Shown: piece by piece, positions 12,214 through 32,773 of the stretch | Numbering within the stretch: the first letter of the stretch is position 1 | Layout: each line of letters opens with the position of its first letter | Assembly: GCA_029891385.1 (NCBI GenBank) | Contig: CM057231.1 | Location: 22,351,300 to 22,415,299, forward strand | Source: Erythroxylum novogranatense | Taxonomy: Eukaryota; Streptophyta; Magnoliopsida; Malpighiales; Erythroxylaceae | Length of the DNA stretch: 64,000 bases | Reading direction: 5' to 3' | Program-made: the position numbers and the translations under genes | The notes under the pieces: model-generated | Databases searched by the model: none | Told to the model about the DNA's origin: nothing | Seen by the model: the letters and a program-made list of their open reading frames with translations, nothing else

Positions 12214-12239
12214 TTTAGTATCATAGCCGAGGATCGTAA
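12214..12239 (+). other. Degraded Tat/Athila-type primer-binding region
   Basis: The sequence tagtatcatagccgaggat resembles the T-G-G-C-G-C-C-G-T-T-G-C-C-G-G-G-G-A pattern found just inside the LTRs of Tat/Athila elements. Several positions are mutated. Confidence 0.35.
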
Positions 12240-12553
12240 ATTTAGAATATATCTCAATAAGTTACTTTGCTTTAAGGAATTTAACACTTTTATTGTGTGA
12301 TTGTAGTTGTATAAACATAAGAACAACAAGGAGTTCTAGCAAACTCATGGATACACAAGTTTTTGACATTACCAAGCAATAGAGGAAATTTTGAAAAATA
12401 AGATGCGAAGAAGTTATAAAAAGATCAATTCCAAAAGAAGGGAACTAAAAAGGACAACAAAGAACCCTCGTAGACTTTAAGAGGTTGAGGTTCAATGCTA
12501 ATCAATAAAGGATTGCAAGACCATCGATAGATAATTTTGAAATTAAACCAACT

Positions 12554-13109
12554 TTGCTGAACATATTGCAAACCAATGTCCAGTTTTATAAACTAGCTAG
12601 TGAGATCCCAATCATTTGTCCAATTTCTTGGAGATATGCAGGATATTTAAATAGAGGAGTTATCAAAGGATGCAACAAGGATGAGTTATTTCCATTAACA
12701 CTTATTGATCGAATCAAGGATTCCATTCGGTTCGGCCTTGAAACAATTTATTTCATGGCTGAATTCTCTTAACCCAAAAAACTTGACGACATGGAAGCAA
12801 TTGATACAAACCTTTTTGGATAAGTGCTTCTCCTTAATGAAGATTACAAGGATCACTAATGAGATAACAAATTTTCAACGAAGTAAAGGGGAATTATTGT
12901 ACGAATTGTGGGAAAGATTTAAGGAGTTACAAAGGAACTACCCTCACCATAACTTACCCAAAGAGTTCTTATTGCAAACCTTTTACAATGGAGCCAGTCT
13001 ACCTACAAGAGATACTATTAACACAACAGTTGGTGGTTTATTGATGAGGAAGATAGTAGATGTTACATATAATTTATTAGAGGAGATGACAAATAATAGT
13101 TGTCTATGA
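12554..13109 (+). pseudogene. Athila/Tat-like gypsy gag relic
   Basis: Frames at 12554-12772 and 12705-13109 encode the retrotransposon gag domain of the Athila/Tat type. Landmarks are WLNSLNPKNLTTWKQL, FLDKCF, ITNEITNFQRSKGELLYE, the conserved L-Y-E-x-W-E-R-F-K-E-L block and the H-H-N-L-P / Q-T-F-Y-N-G block. Gag forms the particle that packages element RNA. A frameshift near 12720 splits the domain, and a stop at 13108 is followed by more broken coding sequence. Confidence 0.85.
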
Positions 13110-13513
13110 ATGGAGAGGAGCAAACAACAACCAATCTTCAAAGATCAGAAGGAAATGTTTGTTGTTGATTTAGTGACAGCATTACTAGTTGAAGTAGCAA
13201 ACCTGGAAAAGCTAATAAACAGCCTGAAAGCCACTTCTTCCAATCCATTAAAGGCAATATGATATGGATGTGAATTTTGCAGTCAAGAAGGCCATGTTAA
13301 AACTAATTACTTCATGGTGGACAACAACAATATGGAATAATTAAATTTTGTTAAAGCACAACTAGGTCAAGATGGTAATAACCCTTACGCAAATACCTAT
13401 AATCTTGGGTGAAAGAATCATTCAAATTTCTCTTGATCTAATAATATAAGAAATCAAATGAGAGCACAAGACCCATTAGAATTTCAATAAGATAGGTTTA
13501 GGTCATTGGAAGC

Positions 13514-13751
13514 AAAGATGGACAAGCTAATGAATGTGTTGATTTCCAAGTTCACAAGCCAAGATGAGAGTAAAAAAAGGATGGAAGCTAAGTTCGACCA
13601 TATTGGGAAGAATCATGCTTCTTCCATCTATGAAAAGATGGACAAGCTACTGGATGTGTTGATTTCCAAGTTCACAAGCCAAGATGAGAGTAAAAAAAGG
13701 ATGGAAGCTAAGTTCGACCATATTGGGAAGAATCATGCTTCTTCCATCTAT
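13514..13751 (+). repeat. Tandem duplication (two 120-bp units) in the gypsy relic
   Basis: Two copies in register with a period of exactly 120 bp (13514-13631 and 13634-13751) are nearly identical. They differ at three bases around 13530-13534 (aatgaatg against actggatg). As 120 is a multiple of three, the frame stays open and the 40-residue unit (KMDKL..VLISKFTSQDESKK) repeats in the ORF at 13506-13766. The near identity shows that the duplication is much younger than the element. Confidence 0.9.
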
Positions 13752-14168
13752 AATTTAGAGGTTTAAGTGGGGCAACTAGTAAATGCATTATCTACATGAA
13801 GTATAGAGAGTCTCCTGAGCAATAAAGAGTCTAAATCAAGGGAGCAACTGAAAACCATCAAACTTAAAAGTGGGAAAAAGTTGGAAGACCAAACTGAAAA
13901 GAAGGCTGAACCCCACCAAGAAGGAAGCCAAGATAAGGAGGATAAGGAGGAACCACTATAAGTCTCTACCCCTCTATATGTTCTAAAGATCTCATTTCCT
14001 TAAATGCTGAAGAAGAATCAAATGGACGCTCAATTTGCAAAGTTTTTAAAGAATTTGAAGAAATTACAAATTAATTTATCCTTTGTGGAAACTTTGGAGA
14101 ACATTCCCAAGCATGCGAACTTTCTCAAAGATATCTTATCAAATAAGGGAACTTAGGAGTGCAATCAA

Positions 14169-14741
14169 ATGGTCTCTTTAACGGAGAGTTGTAACTTCAT
14201 AATTACTAGCCACATGACCTTAAAATTAAAATATTCAGAGATTTTTACTATATCCTATGTAGTTGGTAATTTAGAATTTTCTATATATTTATGTGACTTA
14301 GATGCAAGCATTAATCTTATGCTTTTATCTATTTTCATGAAATTAGGGCTATGAGATGTGATGCCAAAATCCATACTTATTTAGTTGGCAGATCAATCAA
14401 TAAAGAAATTGTTTGGTATGGTGGAGGACATGCTAGTCAAAGTGGACAAGTTCATTATTCATATGAATTTCATAGTGCTAGACGCTGAAAAGGATCAAAA
14501 CTATACATTAATTCTTGGTAGAAAATTCATGAATACAAGAAGAGAATTAGTGGGTGTATCTGAAGGAACACTGATTCTTCAAATTGGTAATAAAAGTGTT
14601 CAGTTCAACATAAGTAAGGTATTCAAGAATCCAAAGGAGGGCAACACTTGCATGAAAATTGATATAGTTTATGAGTATGTAAAAGAGCAAGAGGCGAAAT
14701 ATATAGAAGACGTTGATATTGAGGATGTAGAAGATGATTAA
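14169..14741 (+). pseudogene. Athila/Tat-like aspartic protease relic
   Basis: The frame at 14169-14354 ends with CDLDASINLMLLSIFMKLGL, the protease active-site block of this clade, normally D-L-G-A-S-I-N-L-M-P; the conserved glycine is replaced by aspartate. The frame at 14385-14741 carries the downstream part (ADQSIKKLFGMVEDMLVKV, FIVLDAEKDQ, LILGRKFM). A stop at 14354 separates the two, so the enzyme is broken. Confidence 0.85.
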
Positions 14742-14795
14742 AAGTCAGAGAAGGAGGAGGAAGAGTTAGGTGAGTAATTAAAATAGGAAATCTTA

Positions 14796-15310
14796 GTGAG
14801 AACAAAAGTACCCATATCACCTTTCATTGAGAAACTACTCATTCTAGAGTTAAAACCCTTACTCGCGTACCTTAAATATGCCTTTCTAGGTGAGGATCAT
14901 GCCATACCTATCATAATTTCAAACAAGCTGGATGGGGACCAAGAAAGGAGATTGGTAAAGACAATTAGAAAGAGGATGAGAGCTATGTGACAACAAATTT
15001 TAGATATAAGAAGCATAGGTCCTAATATAGGGAAGCATAGGATCGATTTTGATGAAGGTTATAAGGCGATGAGGGATAGACAAAGATGACTAAACCCTCG
15101 TATGAAAGAAGTGGTCAAGAAAGAGGCAGTAAAGCTTTTAGAAGTGAGTATTATTTACCCTCTTTTGAATAGTGAATGGGTGAGTCTAGTACAATGTGTA
15201 CCTAAAAAAGGAGAGACAATGGTGATCGAAAGTGAAAAAGGTGAATTAATCTCTACTTGAATAGTTATATGTCGGAGAGTATGTATTAATTATAGGAAGC
15301 ACAACATGAT
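14796..15310 (+). pseudogene. Athila/Tat-like reverse transcriptase N-terminal relic
   Basis: Broken frames here encode the linker and the first reverse transcriptase blocks: LKYAFLGEDHAIPIIIS at 14870-14920, then RMKEVVKKEAVKLLEVSIIY and WVSLVQCVPKKG at about 15100-15210. Several stops interrupt them. Similarity fades after about 15310, so the rest of pol is deleted or unrecognisable. Confidence 0.8.
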
Positions 15311-15477
15311 GACTAAGAATGATCACTTTCTTGTACTATTTGTGGATAAAATGATTAAGAAGTTGAACACATATTCTATTGTTTCCTGGATGTGTATTCA
15401 GGATGCAATCAAATTTTTATCTATTTGGAAGATTAAGAGAAGACCACATTCATATATCCTCATAGAATCTTGGTTAT

Positions 15478-15900
15478 AGGCATTTGTCAATCTGTGTCCT
15501 TCAAATTATTCCTTTAAAAATTCAAATATGAATAAATCCATATTGCATGTACTTAATTATGTCCAATAATAACTAAAAGGACATGATCTCTTACATAAGA
15601 ATGTGCCATTCTATATCATTCACAATAGCCCTTTAGAAATTTGAACTTAAACATTTTTTACTATACAATCGTATAGTTAACTGTGTCTTAAAACACAAAT
15701 AATGGAAAATTTCTATGTGAACATATGCCAATCTATATCCTATTGTCCCTTCAAAAATTCCAACATGAATATGGTTGACTTCATGAGCATATAGTTAACT
15801 GCGTCTAACAAAATTTTTAATATATATAGTTTGGAATACAAGCATGTCCCAATTTGTTTTGTTCACAATATGCCTTTAGATAAGTGAATGTGATACTAAT
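15478..15900. repeat. Degenerate tandem array, period about 120 bp (array 1)
   Basis: Four diverged units can be aligned by eye. They start near 15478, 15597, 15719 and 15840 and share an anchor of the form catntgncaatctntntcc followed by a pyrimidine-rich block (cctttanaaattnnaa). Spacing is 119-122 bp. No coding sense is visible. Confidence 0.6.
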
Positions 15901-16023
15901 CTAGAAATAAATGATTTTTTTTCATTAATGCACATTGTATAGGAAGTATATAGTTATAGAATAGTGTAAATTGATACTTGTTATTGTTTATACCCAATCA
16001 TGTTATTCACATGTATAAAGACA

Positions 16024-16611
16024 ACGTGTTGTTTATCTATAATGAATGATGGCATTTTTGTTCATGGTCGTAGTGTTACATATATAGTTTCTTAATATAT
16101 TTTGGTTTCCATTTTAAAGAATAGTTGTTATTTATAAGTCATGAATGATGGTATGGATTTTACTACATAGGCATGATATTGGATGTATAGTGTCCTAACA
16201 CGGTTTGTATTTAGATACAATTTTTTGGCACTTAGTCATGGTATTCTAATTTAAAAGTGTATTTGTTATTTATCTATAACAAATGATGATATTTTTTATA
16301 CAAAGACATGGTATGTATAAATATCCTAGTATAATTTATATTTAGACATGATATTCTTTGCACTCAATCATGGTATTCTCATTTTAAAAGTGTTTTTGTT
16401 ACTTAGATGTAATGAATGATAGTATGAGTCTTTATACATAGGCGTGATATTAGATGTATAATATCCTAGTATCGTTTGTATTAAGGCATGATATTTTTGT
16501 ACTTAGTTATAATATACCTGATTTTAAATTGTATATGTTACTTTTATAATAAACTATGATATTTTTATATATAGGTGTTATATTGTTTGTCTAGTATCTG
16601 AGTATTTTTTG
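16024..16611. repeat. Degenerate tandem array, period about 100-140 bp (array 2, left part)
   Basis: Five units recur here. Each carries an anchor like aatgaatgatggtatt, then tacataggcatgatatt, then atgtatagtatcctagta, then cttagtcatggtattct and a closing attttaaaagtgt. Anchors lie near 16040, 16140, 16279, 16410 and 16547. The last unit is cut by the LINE. Confidence 0.65.
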
Positions 16612-18814
16612 AAAGATAAAATATTTCATTAATACTATTTATGTAAAATACAAGGAAGCGCTAAATCTAAGTTAGTACAAAAAACTTATGATTGTTTGGA
16701 ATTACAATTCCTAGTAATCAAGTTATACAAGGTGATTCAATACAATGACCATCTCCTCCTCATGTTGGTAGATAAATTAGTTGCTATTCCTCTTACCAGC
16801 AAGAGCAACCTACTATGGAATACAATTTTCTGGTAAACTTCCTATATATAGTTCTTCTTTTTTGTCTAAAAATTATGATGTTTCTCTCTTTCCAAATGTT
16901 GTATACCATTGAGGCCCAACTAATCTTGATTTCATTATAGTCAACTTGATTCTACATTTTGACATTCCCCAAGTAGTTAATAGTGTCCTCCCAGGATAAT
17001 GTTGGACTGATAATGTTCAATATAGTCTGAATTCTTCTCCTTGTTTCCCTGATAAATTTGCATTTGTTCATTAAATGCTCCAGACTTTCCATATCTATAC
17101 CACACAGTTCACAGCTTAGTGAATTGATTGAGAACTTCAGTATATCCTTTGTAAGCAACCACCCCATTCACTCCCAACCAAAAGATGAAAGAGTGAGTTG
17201 GTCTGATGTCTAAATCCCTGATCAGATTTGTCCATCTAACCCTTATGTTTTGATCCTTCTACAGCATGCCCTAGTAGACCTTTGTACTAAAATTTCCAAA
17301 TCCATTAGTGATCCACTTAATTGTATCTTCTTCATTCTCCTAGCAGTTTGGCATATGGTATATTATAATATTTAAGCTTCTGCCATAATGATAGGGCCAT
17401 ATCCATTGATTGCTTCTGATGAACCTAATTACTTTGGTCTCTGCATTCACCACCAACTTTAGATGTTGCATCTCTTCCACTTTGTAAAGAGAACCCCATC
17501 AATGCCAATTATCATACTAAAAATGTGTATTATCACCATTTCCAATCTTGTGAAGCACCAAGTTTTGCATCGATTGCCTTATATCTAGGATTTCCTTTAA
17601 AGTCTTTAACACGTCTTGCCTATGTTTCAATGTCTGAATGCTACTGCTTTTTATGAATGTGTTATGTATCCATTTCACCCTTATATCCTCCTTCTTACTA
17701 GACAACCACCACAAGCTTTTTGCTAAGCTACCTTTGTTGATCATACTTGTTGAGCATATACCAGCCCTCCTTGATCTTTAGATTTACACACTTTGCTCCA
17801 GTTTAACTTTACTTTGCTTTTGCCTTGGCTCAAGTCATTCCTTAAAAATTCCCTAATTTTTCTTTCAATTTCCTTAAGAATGCTCTTCAAAAGAGATAAG
17901 CGATTAATTCAGTAGTTAGTGAGGTTACTCAATATTGATTGAATGAGTTGCAGCCTTCCTCCATAGCTTAAGTACTTGTTGCTCCATTGGTTTATTCTTT
18001 CATTTATAGTGTCCAACAAAGGTTATCCCTTACATTTATCTTCTTCTGGAAAATTTGCACTCCTAGGTACTTTAATGGTAAATTCCCTTATTTCAAGCCC
18101 ATTTCTATGGCCTTTGAAGCTACATTTATGTTAGAGGTGCATGATAAATAGAAAAATCTTTTCAATGGGTTACTTCTCAGACCTAAAATCTCTCAAACGT
18201 CCTTCATTGCTTGCATAAAAAGATTTATAGAGTTTTTGTCAGCCCTACAAAACAATAATAGGTCATCAGCAAAAGCAAAGTGTGTGAGCTTCATACCATT
18301 ACATTTGTGGTGATATTCGAATTATAGATGAGTCCTTATATTTTTAGCAAGGAGAGTAGACAAAGCTTCCATGAATAGTACAAATAGGTAGGGGGATAGC
18401 GGATCCCCCTACCTTAAGCCCCTTAACTTTTATTAATATGGTAGGTTCCCCATTAACCAATATATCTGTTGTTGTTGTTGTTACACATTCTTTTATCCAA
18501 TCTCTAAATAGAGTTAGGTATCCAGCTACTTTCAGAATGTTGAATAAAAAGCTCTAGTCATAGAATCATAAGCCTTAGCTAGATCTATTTTTATTGTGCA
18601 ATTCTTTCTTTTCCTCTTTGAATGGTATCCTTCTAGTAGTTCCTAGCAAAGTAAAATGTTTGTAGCCACTGACTTCCTCTCAAGAAAGCATTTTGTTTTG
18701 GTCTAATAATCTCTCACAGGCTCCTTTTTATCCTGTTTGCTAGAATCTTTCTTATTGTTTTATATAGAATATTCCAACAGGCAATACACCTAAAGTGCTC
18801 TAGCCTTGTCTCAT
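16612..18814 (-). mobile_element. 5'-truncated L1-type LINE
   Basis: A minus-strand non-LTR retrotransposon. Its 3' end on the left closes with tattttatctttcaaaaaa, typical of plant L1 tails. The right end is truncated inside the reverse transcriptase. In order on the minus strand: the block CIACWNILYKTIRKILANRI (near 18770), KIDLAKAYDS (near 18580), the catalytic FADD at 18262-18276, a later RT part at 17744-17517 and the zf-RVT zinc-binding domain at 17167-16952 (CELCGIDMESLEHLMNKC). Many stops are present. The 5' half, with the endonuclease, is absent, as is usual for incomplete reverse transcription. Confidence 0.85.
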
Positions 18815-19070
18815 TGATGATATTCCCGTTTTAAATTGTAGCAGTTACTTATTTTCAATGATAATTAAACTTTTCAAATATAGAGCTGGCATTATATGTA
18901 TTGTGTCTTGATATATTTTGTATTAATACATGGTAATTTTTGTACCCAGCCGTGCTATTCTCTTATACAAGTGAAGTTGTTACTTATATTAAAAAGAGTA
19001 ATGGAATTTTTTATACATAAGCATAGTTTGGAATGTAATGAGGCATAGTACTGGTACTTATGCTAATGAT
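18815..19070. repeat. Degenerate tandem array 2, right part
   Basis: Right after the LINE the same unit pattern resumes: gatattcccgttttaaattg, then a gtattaatacatggtaatttttgtaccca block and gtgctattctcttatacaagtg, which match the second half of the units at 16140-16610. About 40-60 bp of the interrupted unit seem to be missing at the junction. Confidence 0.65.
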
Positions 19071-20825
19071 TGGTAAAATATTCACAGACCAGTATATATA
19101 ATACATACTAAATGGATGCATTGTCAAAATGATTAAGTAATCAAATATAGACGAGCTTCTCCATCGTTCTTCTTTTCAAATTCTAATTCTCTTCTTACTA
19201 CCCTAATTTTCATTCTAAACAAGTACAAAATTACTACATTTTACAAGAGATATCTTTCTATATAGTTATAATACCTGATTGTGATAAAATTTTTTAAATA
19301 TATCTTATTCAAACTATAATACTCTTCCTAAGAAAAAATAAACAAATGGCACGGATCATTGTTTCTTGATGATTCATTGACGTAATTACTTGTTAGATAA
19401 CTCCTTAATAGTAACTTATTATAGATGACAATGTCAAAATACACAAATAAATTCAGGAAGACGGAACAAGAAAACTTATGTATCTATATGACATTCGATT
19501 AAAAAAATTTAAAAATAAAAATTACAAGAACTATTTTTGATAATTTAAAGAAGAAAAAACTTAATTAAATTACTAGAGATCTCGTAACATAGGTTTAGAT
19601 GTCGATATCCCAGAAAAGATATTTTGCATGGCTTGCAGAGTTGTCTTGGATAAATGTCTTAAATGTTGGAGCTGACCTTATGCCCACTAGTCTAAGGCAC
19701 TTACTCTTTTCGAGCCTTGTAATTGAGTGGAGTGGAATATAATTTAGGAGAATGGTAATAAGAATGTGAATGAATATTATCATTATAATTATGATGGTTG
19801 ATTAACATAAATGAATGATTATCATTACCATTGATAGTGGTTGGTTTGTAAAAAATATTTAAAAATAAAATTTATTTATTTATTTAAATTATTTGTTTAT
19901 TTATTTTAATTAATTAATTAATTATATTTTAATTAATTAATTACAATATTTTAATTAATGAGTGGATTATAATTAAATATAATTAATTATATTGTAATTA
20001 CAATATTGGAAGAATGATTCTCATTCTTCTCATAATGTAAAAGAATAGAGCAATGTTCAAAAATTAGGAATGAAAGTATAAATCATCCAATCATAACTTC
20101 TTATCAAGCTTTATTTTTCATTCTATATTTATTTCTCTGTTCTCGTACCCACCAAACAAGAACACCCTAGTTTTTTATATTTTAGCAACATTGAGCCTCT
20201 GGTGTACGAATTTTTATTTTTTGAGTTTATTTCATGTAAAATTTTGACTTAGGTAACTGGACAAATAAAGAAAGTTTGTTTCTTTAAGTTATATCTACTT
20301 TATTTAGGTTAATCATATCTACGTTTGTGGTTTCTTATTCTTTACTGTTTATGGGGCGTTTTAGTGGTTAGAAAGTTGATATGTTTTGCTAATGGGTTAT
20401 GTTCGCTCGGAGCCGATTTTGTGCTGCTAAAATTATTTGTTTTCTTAATCATTATCAGGAGTTCTAAGTCTGTAGAAGATTGTTTAGCATGAAGGGCTGT
20501 GTTACTACCAAGACTCCTTATACGTTTTGAGCTAGTTTATGATCATTTGGTTGGCTATTAGCAATTTTGAAATGTTATAATTTTATTTACATAATTTTCT
20601 AACGTATTAGTTTTACTTATTTACTCTTTAACTTGCATTACTCTTTTGTTGTTACATTTACATGTGAGTTTACCGGAAATAATCTTTACTATGTAAAGAT
20701 AAAATTACGTACTATTAAACCTCCCTAGACTAGACTTTATTTACTTTATTGCAAAATTTCGAGTGTAATAATGATGATGATGTAAATGTGGACATATCCT
20801 AGTACGAGCAAAATTAATTTTTTTT
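19071..20825. other. AT-rich intergenic DNA with an ATTA/ATTT-rich low-complexity stretch
   Basis: No gene could be supported. The segment 19860-20000 is almost pure A/T, built of attt and attaatta runs. The flanks (about 19690-20160) look somewhat like a MITE but lack convincing terminal repeats. Confidence 0.5.
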
Positions 20826-21041
20826 ATGAAAATCAACTTAATATACAAAGTTCGCATATGCTTAGTATTTTGCTTACTTTTTTGTTCTCAATGGGTGTCT
20901 CTTGCGTGTTGTGTGAAATTAGACGTAGCCAACAGTGACCTAAGGACGCGTAACTATCAAGTTTTGCTGTCGCAAGTCGAAAGGAGAGGGGGCGTCGACA
21001 GAGTTCCTCGCCCCTCTTCGATTAGCCATCACCAACTCTGA
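20826..21041 (+). CDS. Possible small secreted peptide precursor (71 residues)
   Basis: The ORF starts with a good secretion signal: basic n-region MKINLIYKVR, hydrophobic core ICLVFCLLFC and a small-residue end near SLACC, so cleavage would be at about residue 28-30. A polar, arginine-rich middle follows, then the tail RVPRPSSISHHQL. The layout (signal, variable basic region, short Pro/His tail at the very C-terminus) is that of plant peptide hormones. The tail keeps the V-P...H-H spacing of CLE peptides but lacks their central glycine and second and third prolines, so it is not a standard CLE. The downstream half is less AT-rich than its surroundings. No intron or second exon was found. It could be a chance ORF. 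No function is assigned. Confidence 0.3.
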   Translation: MKINLIYKVRICLVFCLLFCSQWVSLACCVKLDVANSDLRTRNYQVLLSQVERRGGVDRVPRPSSISHHQL

Positions 21042-21186
21042 TCGTGTAAAGTCTGGAAATTTCGTAAAAGGAGACCGTTTCGCTTATTTGGTTTATAGTC
21101 AGTTATATAACTCGTCGTCACTTTTGTTCTAACTGTGTAATGGGAGCACGTGGCTCTCTAGCAGTTGTTCATCAGATGTAATATAC

Positions 21187-21486
21187 TACTCCCTTCGATT
21201 CATAATAAGAGTTGTTTTAGATACATTTTAATTATTCAAAATAAGTGTCATTCTTGACTTTATATGCATGTTTATAACTTTTCTTCCAAAATTAACCTTT
21301 CATTTCTCTCATCTTAATTATACAGATCACAATTTCAAGGCAATTTCTCTCACAATTTCATTTAAGATGCTGATTACCGAGATAATTTTATGGGAGTTTT
21401 AATAAGGATATATCTATAATTTTATTAGCTTTCTTAATAAGCGTGTATTTTTTTAAAACTGACTCTTATTATGAATCGGAGGAGTA
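21187..21486. mobile_element. Stowaway-like MITE with TA target duplication
   Basis: The element proper is 21189-21484 (296 bp). The left end ctcccttcgattcataataa and the right end, read in reverse complement, ctcctccgattcataataag form an inverted repeat of about 24 bp with one gap, flanked by TA on both sides (21187-21188 and 21485-21486). CTCCCTCCG-type ends with TA duplication are diagnostic of Stowaway (Tc1/mariner-derived) MITEs. It encodes nothing and lies about 660 bp downstream of the stop codon of the AAA-ATPase gene. Confidence 0.9.
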
Positions 21487-22146
21487 TTTATCAATGAGAA
21501 TTTTTTAATCTCTCACCAAACAAAAAACAAAACTGTGATGCGTTGCCAGGATGCATAGGAGTGAGCGTATTGTTTAGAAATTGTCGAGTTGAATACATGC
21601 TTGAAGTTGCGGAAGATAGGGACTTGGAAGGAGAACTAGTGCTACAGAAGACTACTGAAAGACAACAGATTACACCAAGTAAAAGGTTTCGTTTCGCTCT
21701 GTTTTGGCACAAACACATACCTTGAATGCAATACAAGTGCTAGAAAGATCTATTGGAGGGTTACAACAACTTGGATAAATAGTATTCTTATTCCATAAGT
21801 AAAATAATTAGTATGTACAAATTGAGGCACAAACAACAATTAAGATGAACACCAAAGGGGAAAAAGAGGGGAGCATTCAGCTATACCACCCAGCTTGCCT
21901 GATTATAAATACTAATTGTTGAAGATTGAAGTTGTTTGGTTCAAAGTGAATGAATAAATAGAGAGTAAAAAACCTATGTATCCTACAAGCGGAGCCAGCA
22001 ATGGACTTCCCATGCATACTGCTCGTCATCAAAAGACGGTACCTTTTTCCCTTTTACAGATTAGCAAAAGGCAATTGAATTGGCTGTACACAGAGATTCT
22101 TACTTCCTCTCTTCTCCTAATGTCTTCACTCTCCATTTCCTCCCTT
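21487..22146 (-). other. 3' flank and likely 3' UTR of the AAA-ATPase gene
   Basis: No coding sequence is supported. The near part should contain the 3' untranslated region and poly(A) site of the minus-strand gene; I could not pick a definite signal. An ORF at 21491-21736 (minus) resembles no family I know. Confidence 0.4.
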
Positions 22147-31041
<8,895 letters not shown>

Positions 31042-31207
31042 GTTGTTGCCGGCTGTCGTTGGTTTTGGTCAGTGTTTGATGATTGATGTTTCTCTCTCTA
31101 GCTTCCTGATCCGACAACAGGAGGAAATAAAAAACAGAAACAAAACCCAAGGTTTGGTTCGGGCCTTGAATGATTAAATGCTTTGGATGGTTGGTTGGGT
31201 GGCTGCC

Positions 31208-31222
31208 TCTATTTATATACTT
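31208..31222 (-). promoter_or_regulatory. Probable TATA box of the AAA-ATPase gene
   Basis: On the minus strand this reads gtatataaatagagg, a good plant TATA box about 170 bp upstream of the start codon at 31041. It leaves room for a 5' UTR of about 130-140 bp. Confidence 0.5.
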
Positions 31223-31249
31223 ATAATATCTTCAATTCTCAGGAATAGA

Positions 31250-32773
31250 CTTATAAGTTAATAAATACAGGTTAGGAAGTGGACTGTTCGGCTTTGGGCG
31301 AAAAGGCCTCTGTGACTTGGAAGTTGGAAGCGTTGAGTCTTTCTTCTTTTTTTTTTGGGAATAATTTTAAATTTTGTGTCCGTTGAAATACTAATTTAGT
31401 ACTTCCTAATATTAAATTCGTCTATTATTTATTATTTATACAAATATTTTATTCTAAATTTCGGAACATATAATAAAATTGATTTGAAAATAATATAATT
31501 ATTGATTATTATATCAACTTCATCATCAACACCCATCCAATTGTAATTCTATTAATCACAGGGTCTAAAAAGGTTGGACAATTTGCAGTCTTACTCTAAT
31601 TAATATAAGATGTGTTAATCAAAAGGAGATGGTCTAATTTAACAAAGAAAAATATACAGGATGCTTTTTTTTTTCTCAAACAGGTATTTTAGGAAGGTTT
31701 TAATTATGAGAAGGTATTTTTAAGCTATTTATTCTTAGATTAATTTCTGCTTAAACCAAATAGATCCTTTGTAAAAAATAAAATTTTGACTTCAAATTTT
31801 AAACGACTACATACATAAGACGAGCAAGGATAAGTTGGATATTTATGAAATGTTAGCATATATGCGGCTTTTAATGCATTGCAACTGAGATGCGAGACTC
31901 CATTCCTAACAAGTCAAACTTGTTAAGTTGAAGCACCAAATTGGACTCATCACCAAACTTGTTTCTTAACCATTTCCATGTATTGTAACTTTGACCCAAC
32001 ATGCATCTCATGTTTCAGCATCTAGTATCTGAAAAAGTCTAATAAATGACTATTACCATTTGAGGTATATAATTAAATATTACCTTCTTCTTGTATATAA
32101 TAGTGAATGAGATTTTAATAGACTCAGAAGTCATTTTGATTATTATTTAGGTTAACAATCTGTTCGATTATATATGATGTTTTACCACATTCCCAGCATA
32201 GTTTATACAACTAATTCCTATATTTTTGATGCTATCATATTGATAATTAGGATTTTAAAATACCATTTTGTAAAATTTAGTATTTTCAAATATATTAAAT
32301 GTTAGTGAAAATATTTTTATTTACAATTGTTTATAAAAATACTTTTAGGAGCCTAAAATCAAGCTTATATTAAAAACATATTTTAATTATTTTAATAATA
32401 TTTTCATAACTATAATTTAAAAGAAAACAATAATTTATACTTTTAAAAGGTTATTTTTGCATTTTGAATTATGATCTGAGAAAATTTTACTATAAAATAA
32501 AAATTTGTCTACTTTACCTTTCTATTAATTTATCATTTTTAAAATCTGAAAATTATGTCTCTCTTTTCAAAGTTATGCATATATTGACTGCTTATAAGAT
32601 TATTTTATCAAATATTTTAAACTAATCATGCCTAATTTTACATAACTGTGTCCATTCAGAAAGCAACAAAATTGCTTTTACTCACAACACTTCTGCTTGT
32701 AACAGATTTTTAACAACAATGTCAATCATAGTCTAAATTGCACCAAATGCGCGTGCACTCTAAATAGATATTT
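31250..32773. other. AT-rich intergenic DNA, nothing recognised
   Basis: Spacer between the AAA-ATPase promoter and the nested transposon cluster. No ORF, RNA gene or repeat family could be supported. Confidence 0.5.

Noticed and set aside
15478..16611. CRISPR-like array
   Set aside because: Units are adjacent, diverged and lack constant repeats with unique spacers; this is plant nuclear DNA.
19690..20160. MITE-like block with gaatgattctcattc palindrome and AT-rich centre
   Set aside because: No terminal inverted repeat or target duplication could be fixed; it may be plain AT-rich DNA.
21491..21736. 81-codon minus-strand ORF downstream of the AAA-ATPase gene
   Set aside because: No family resemblance, and it overlaps an ORF on the other strand; more likely 3' flank.
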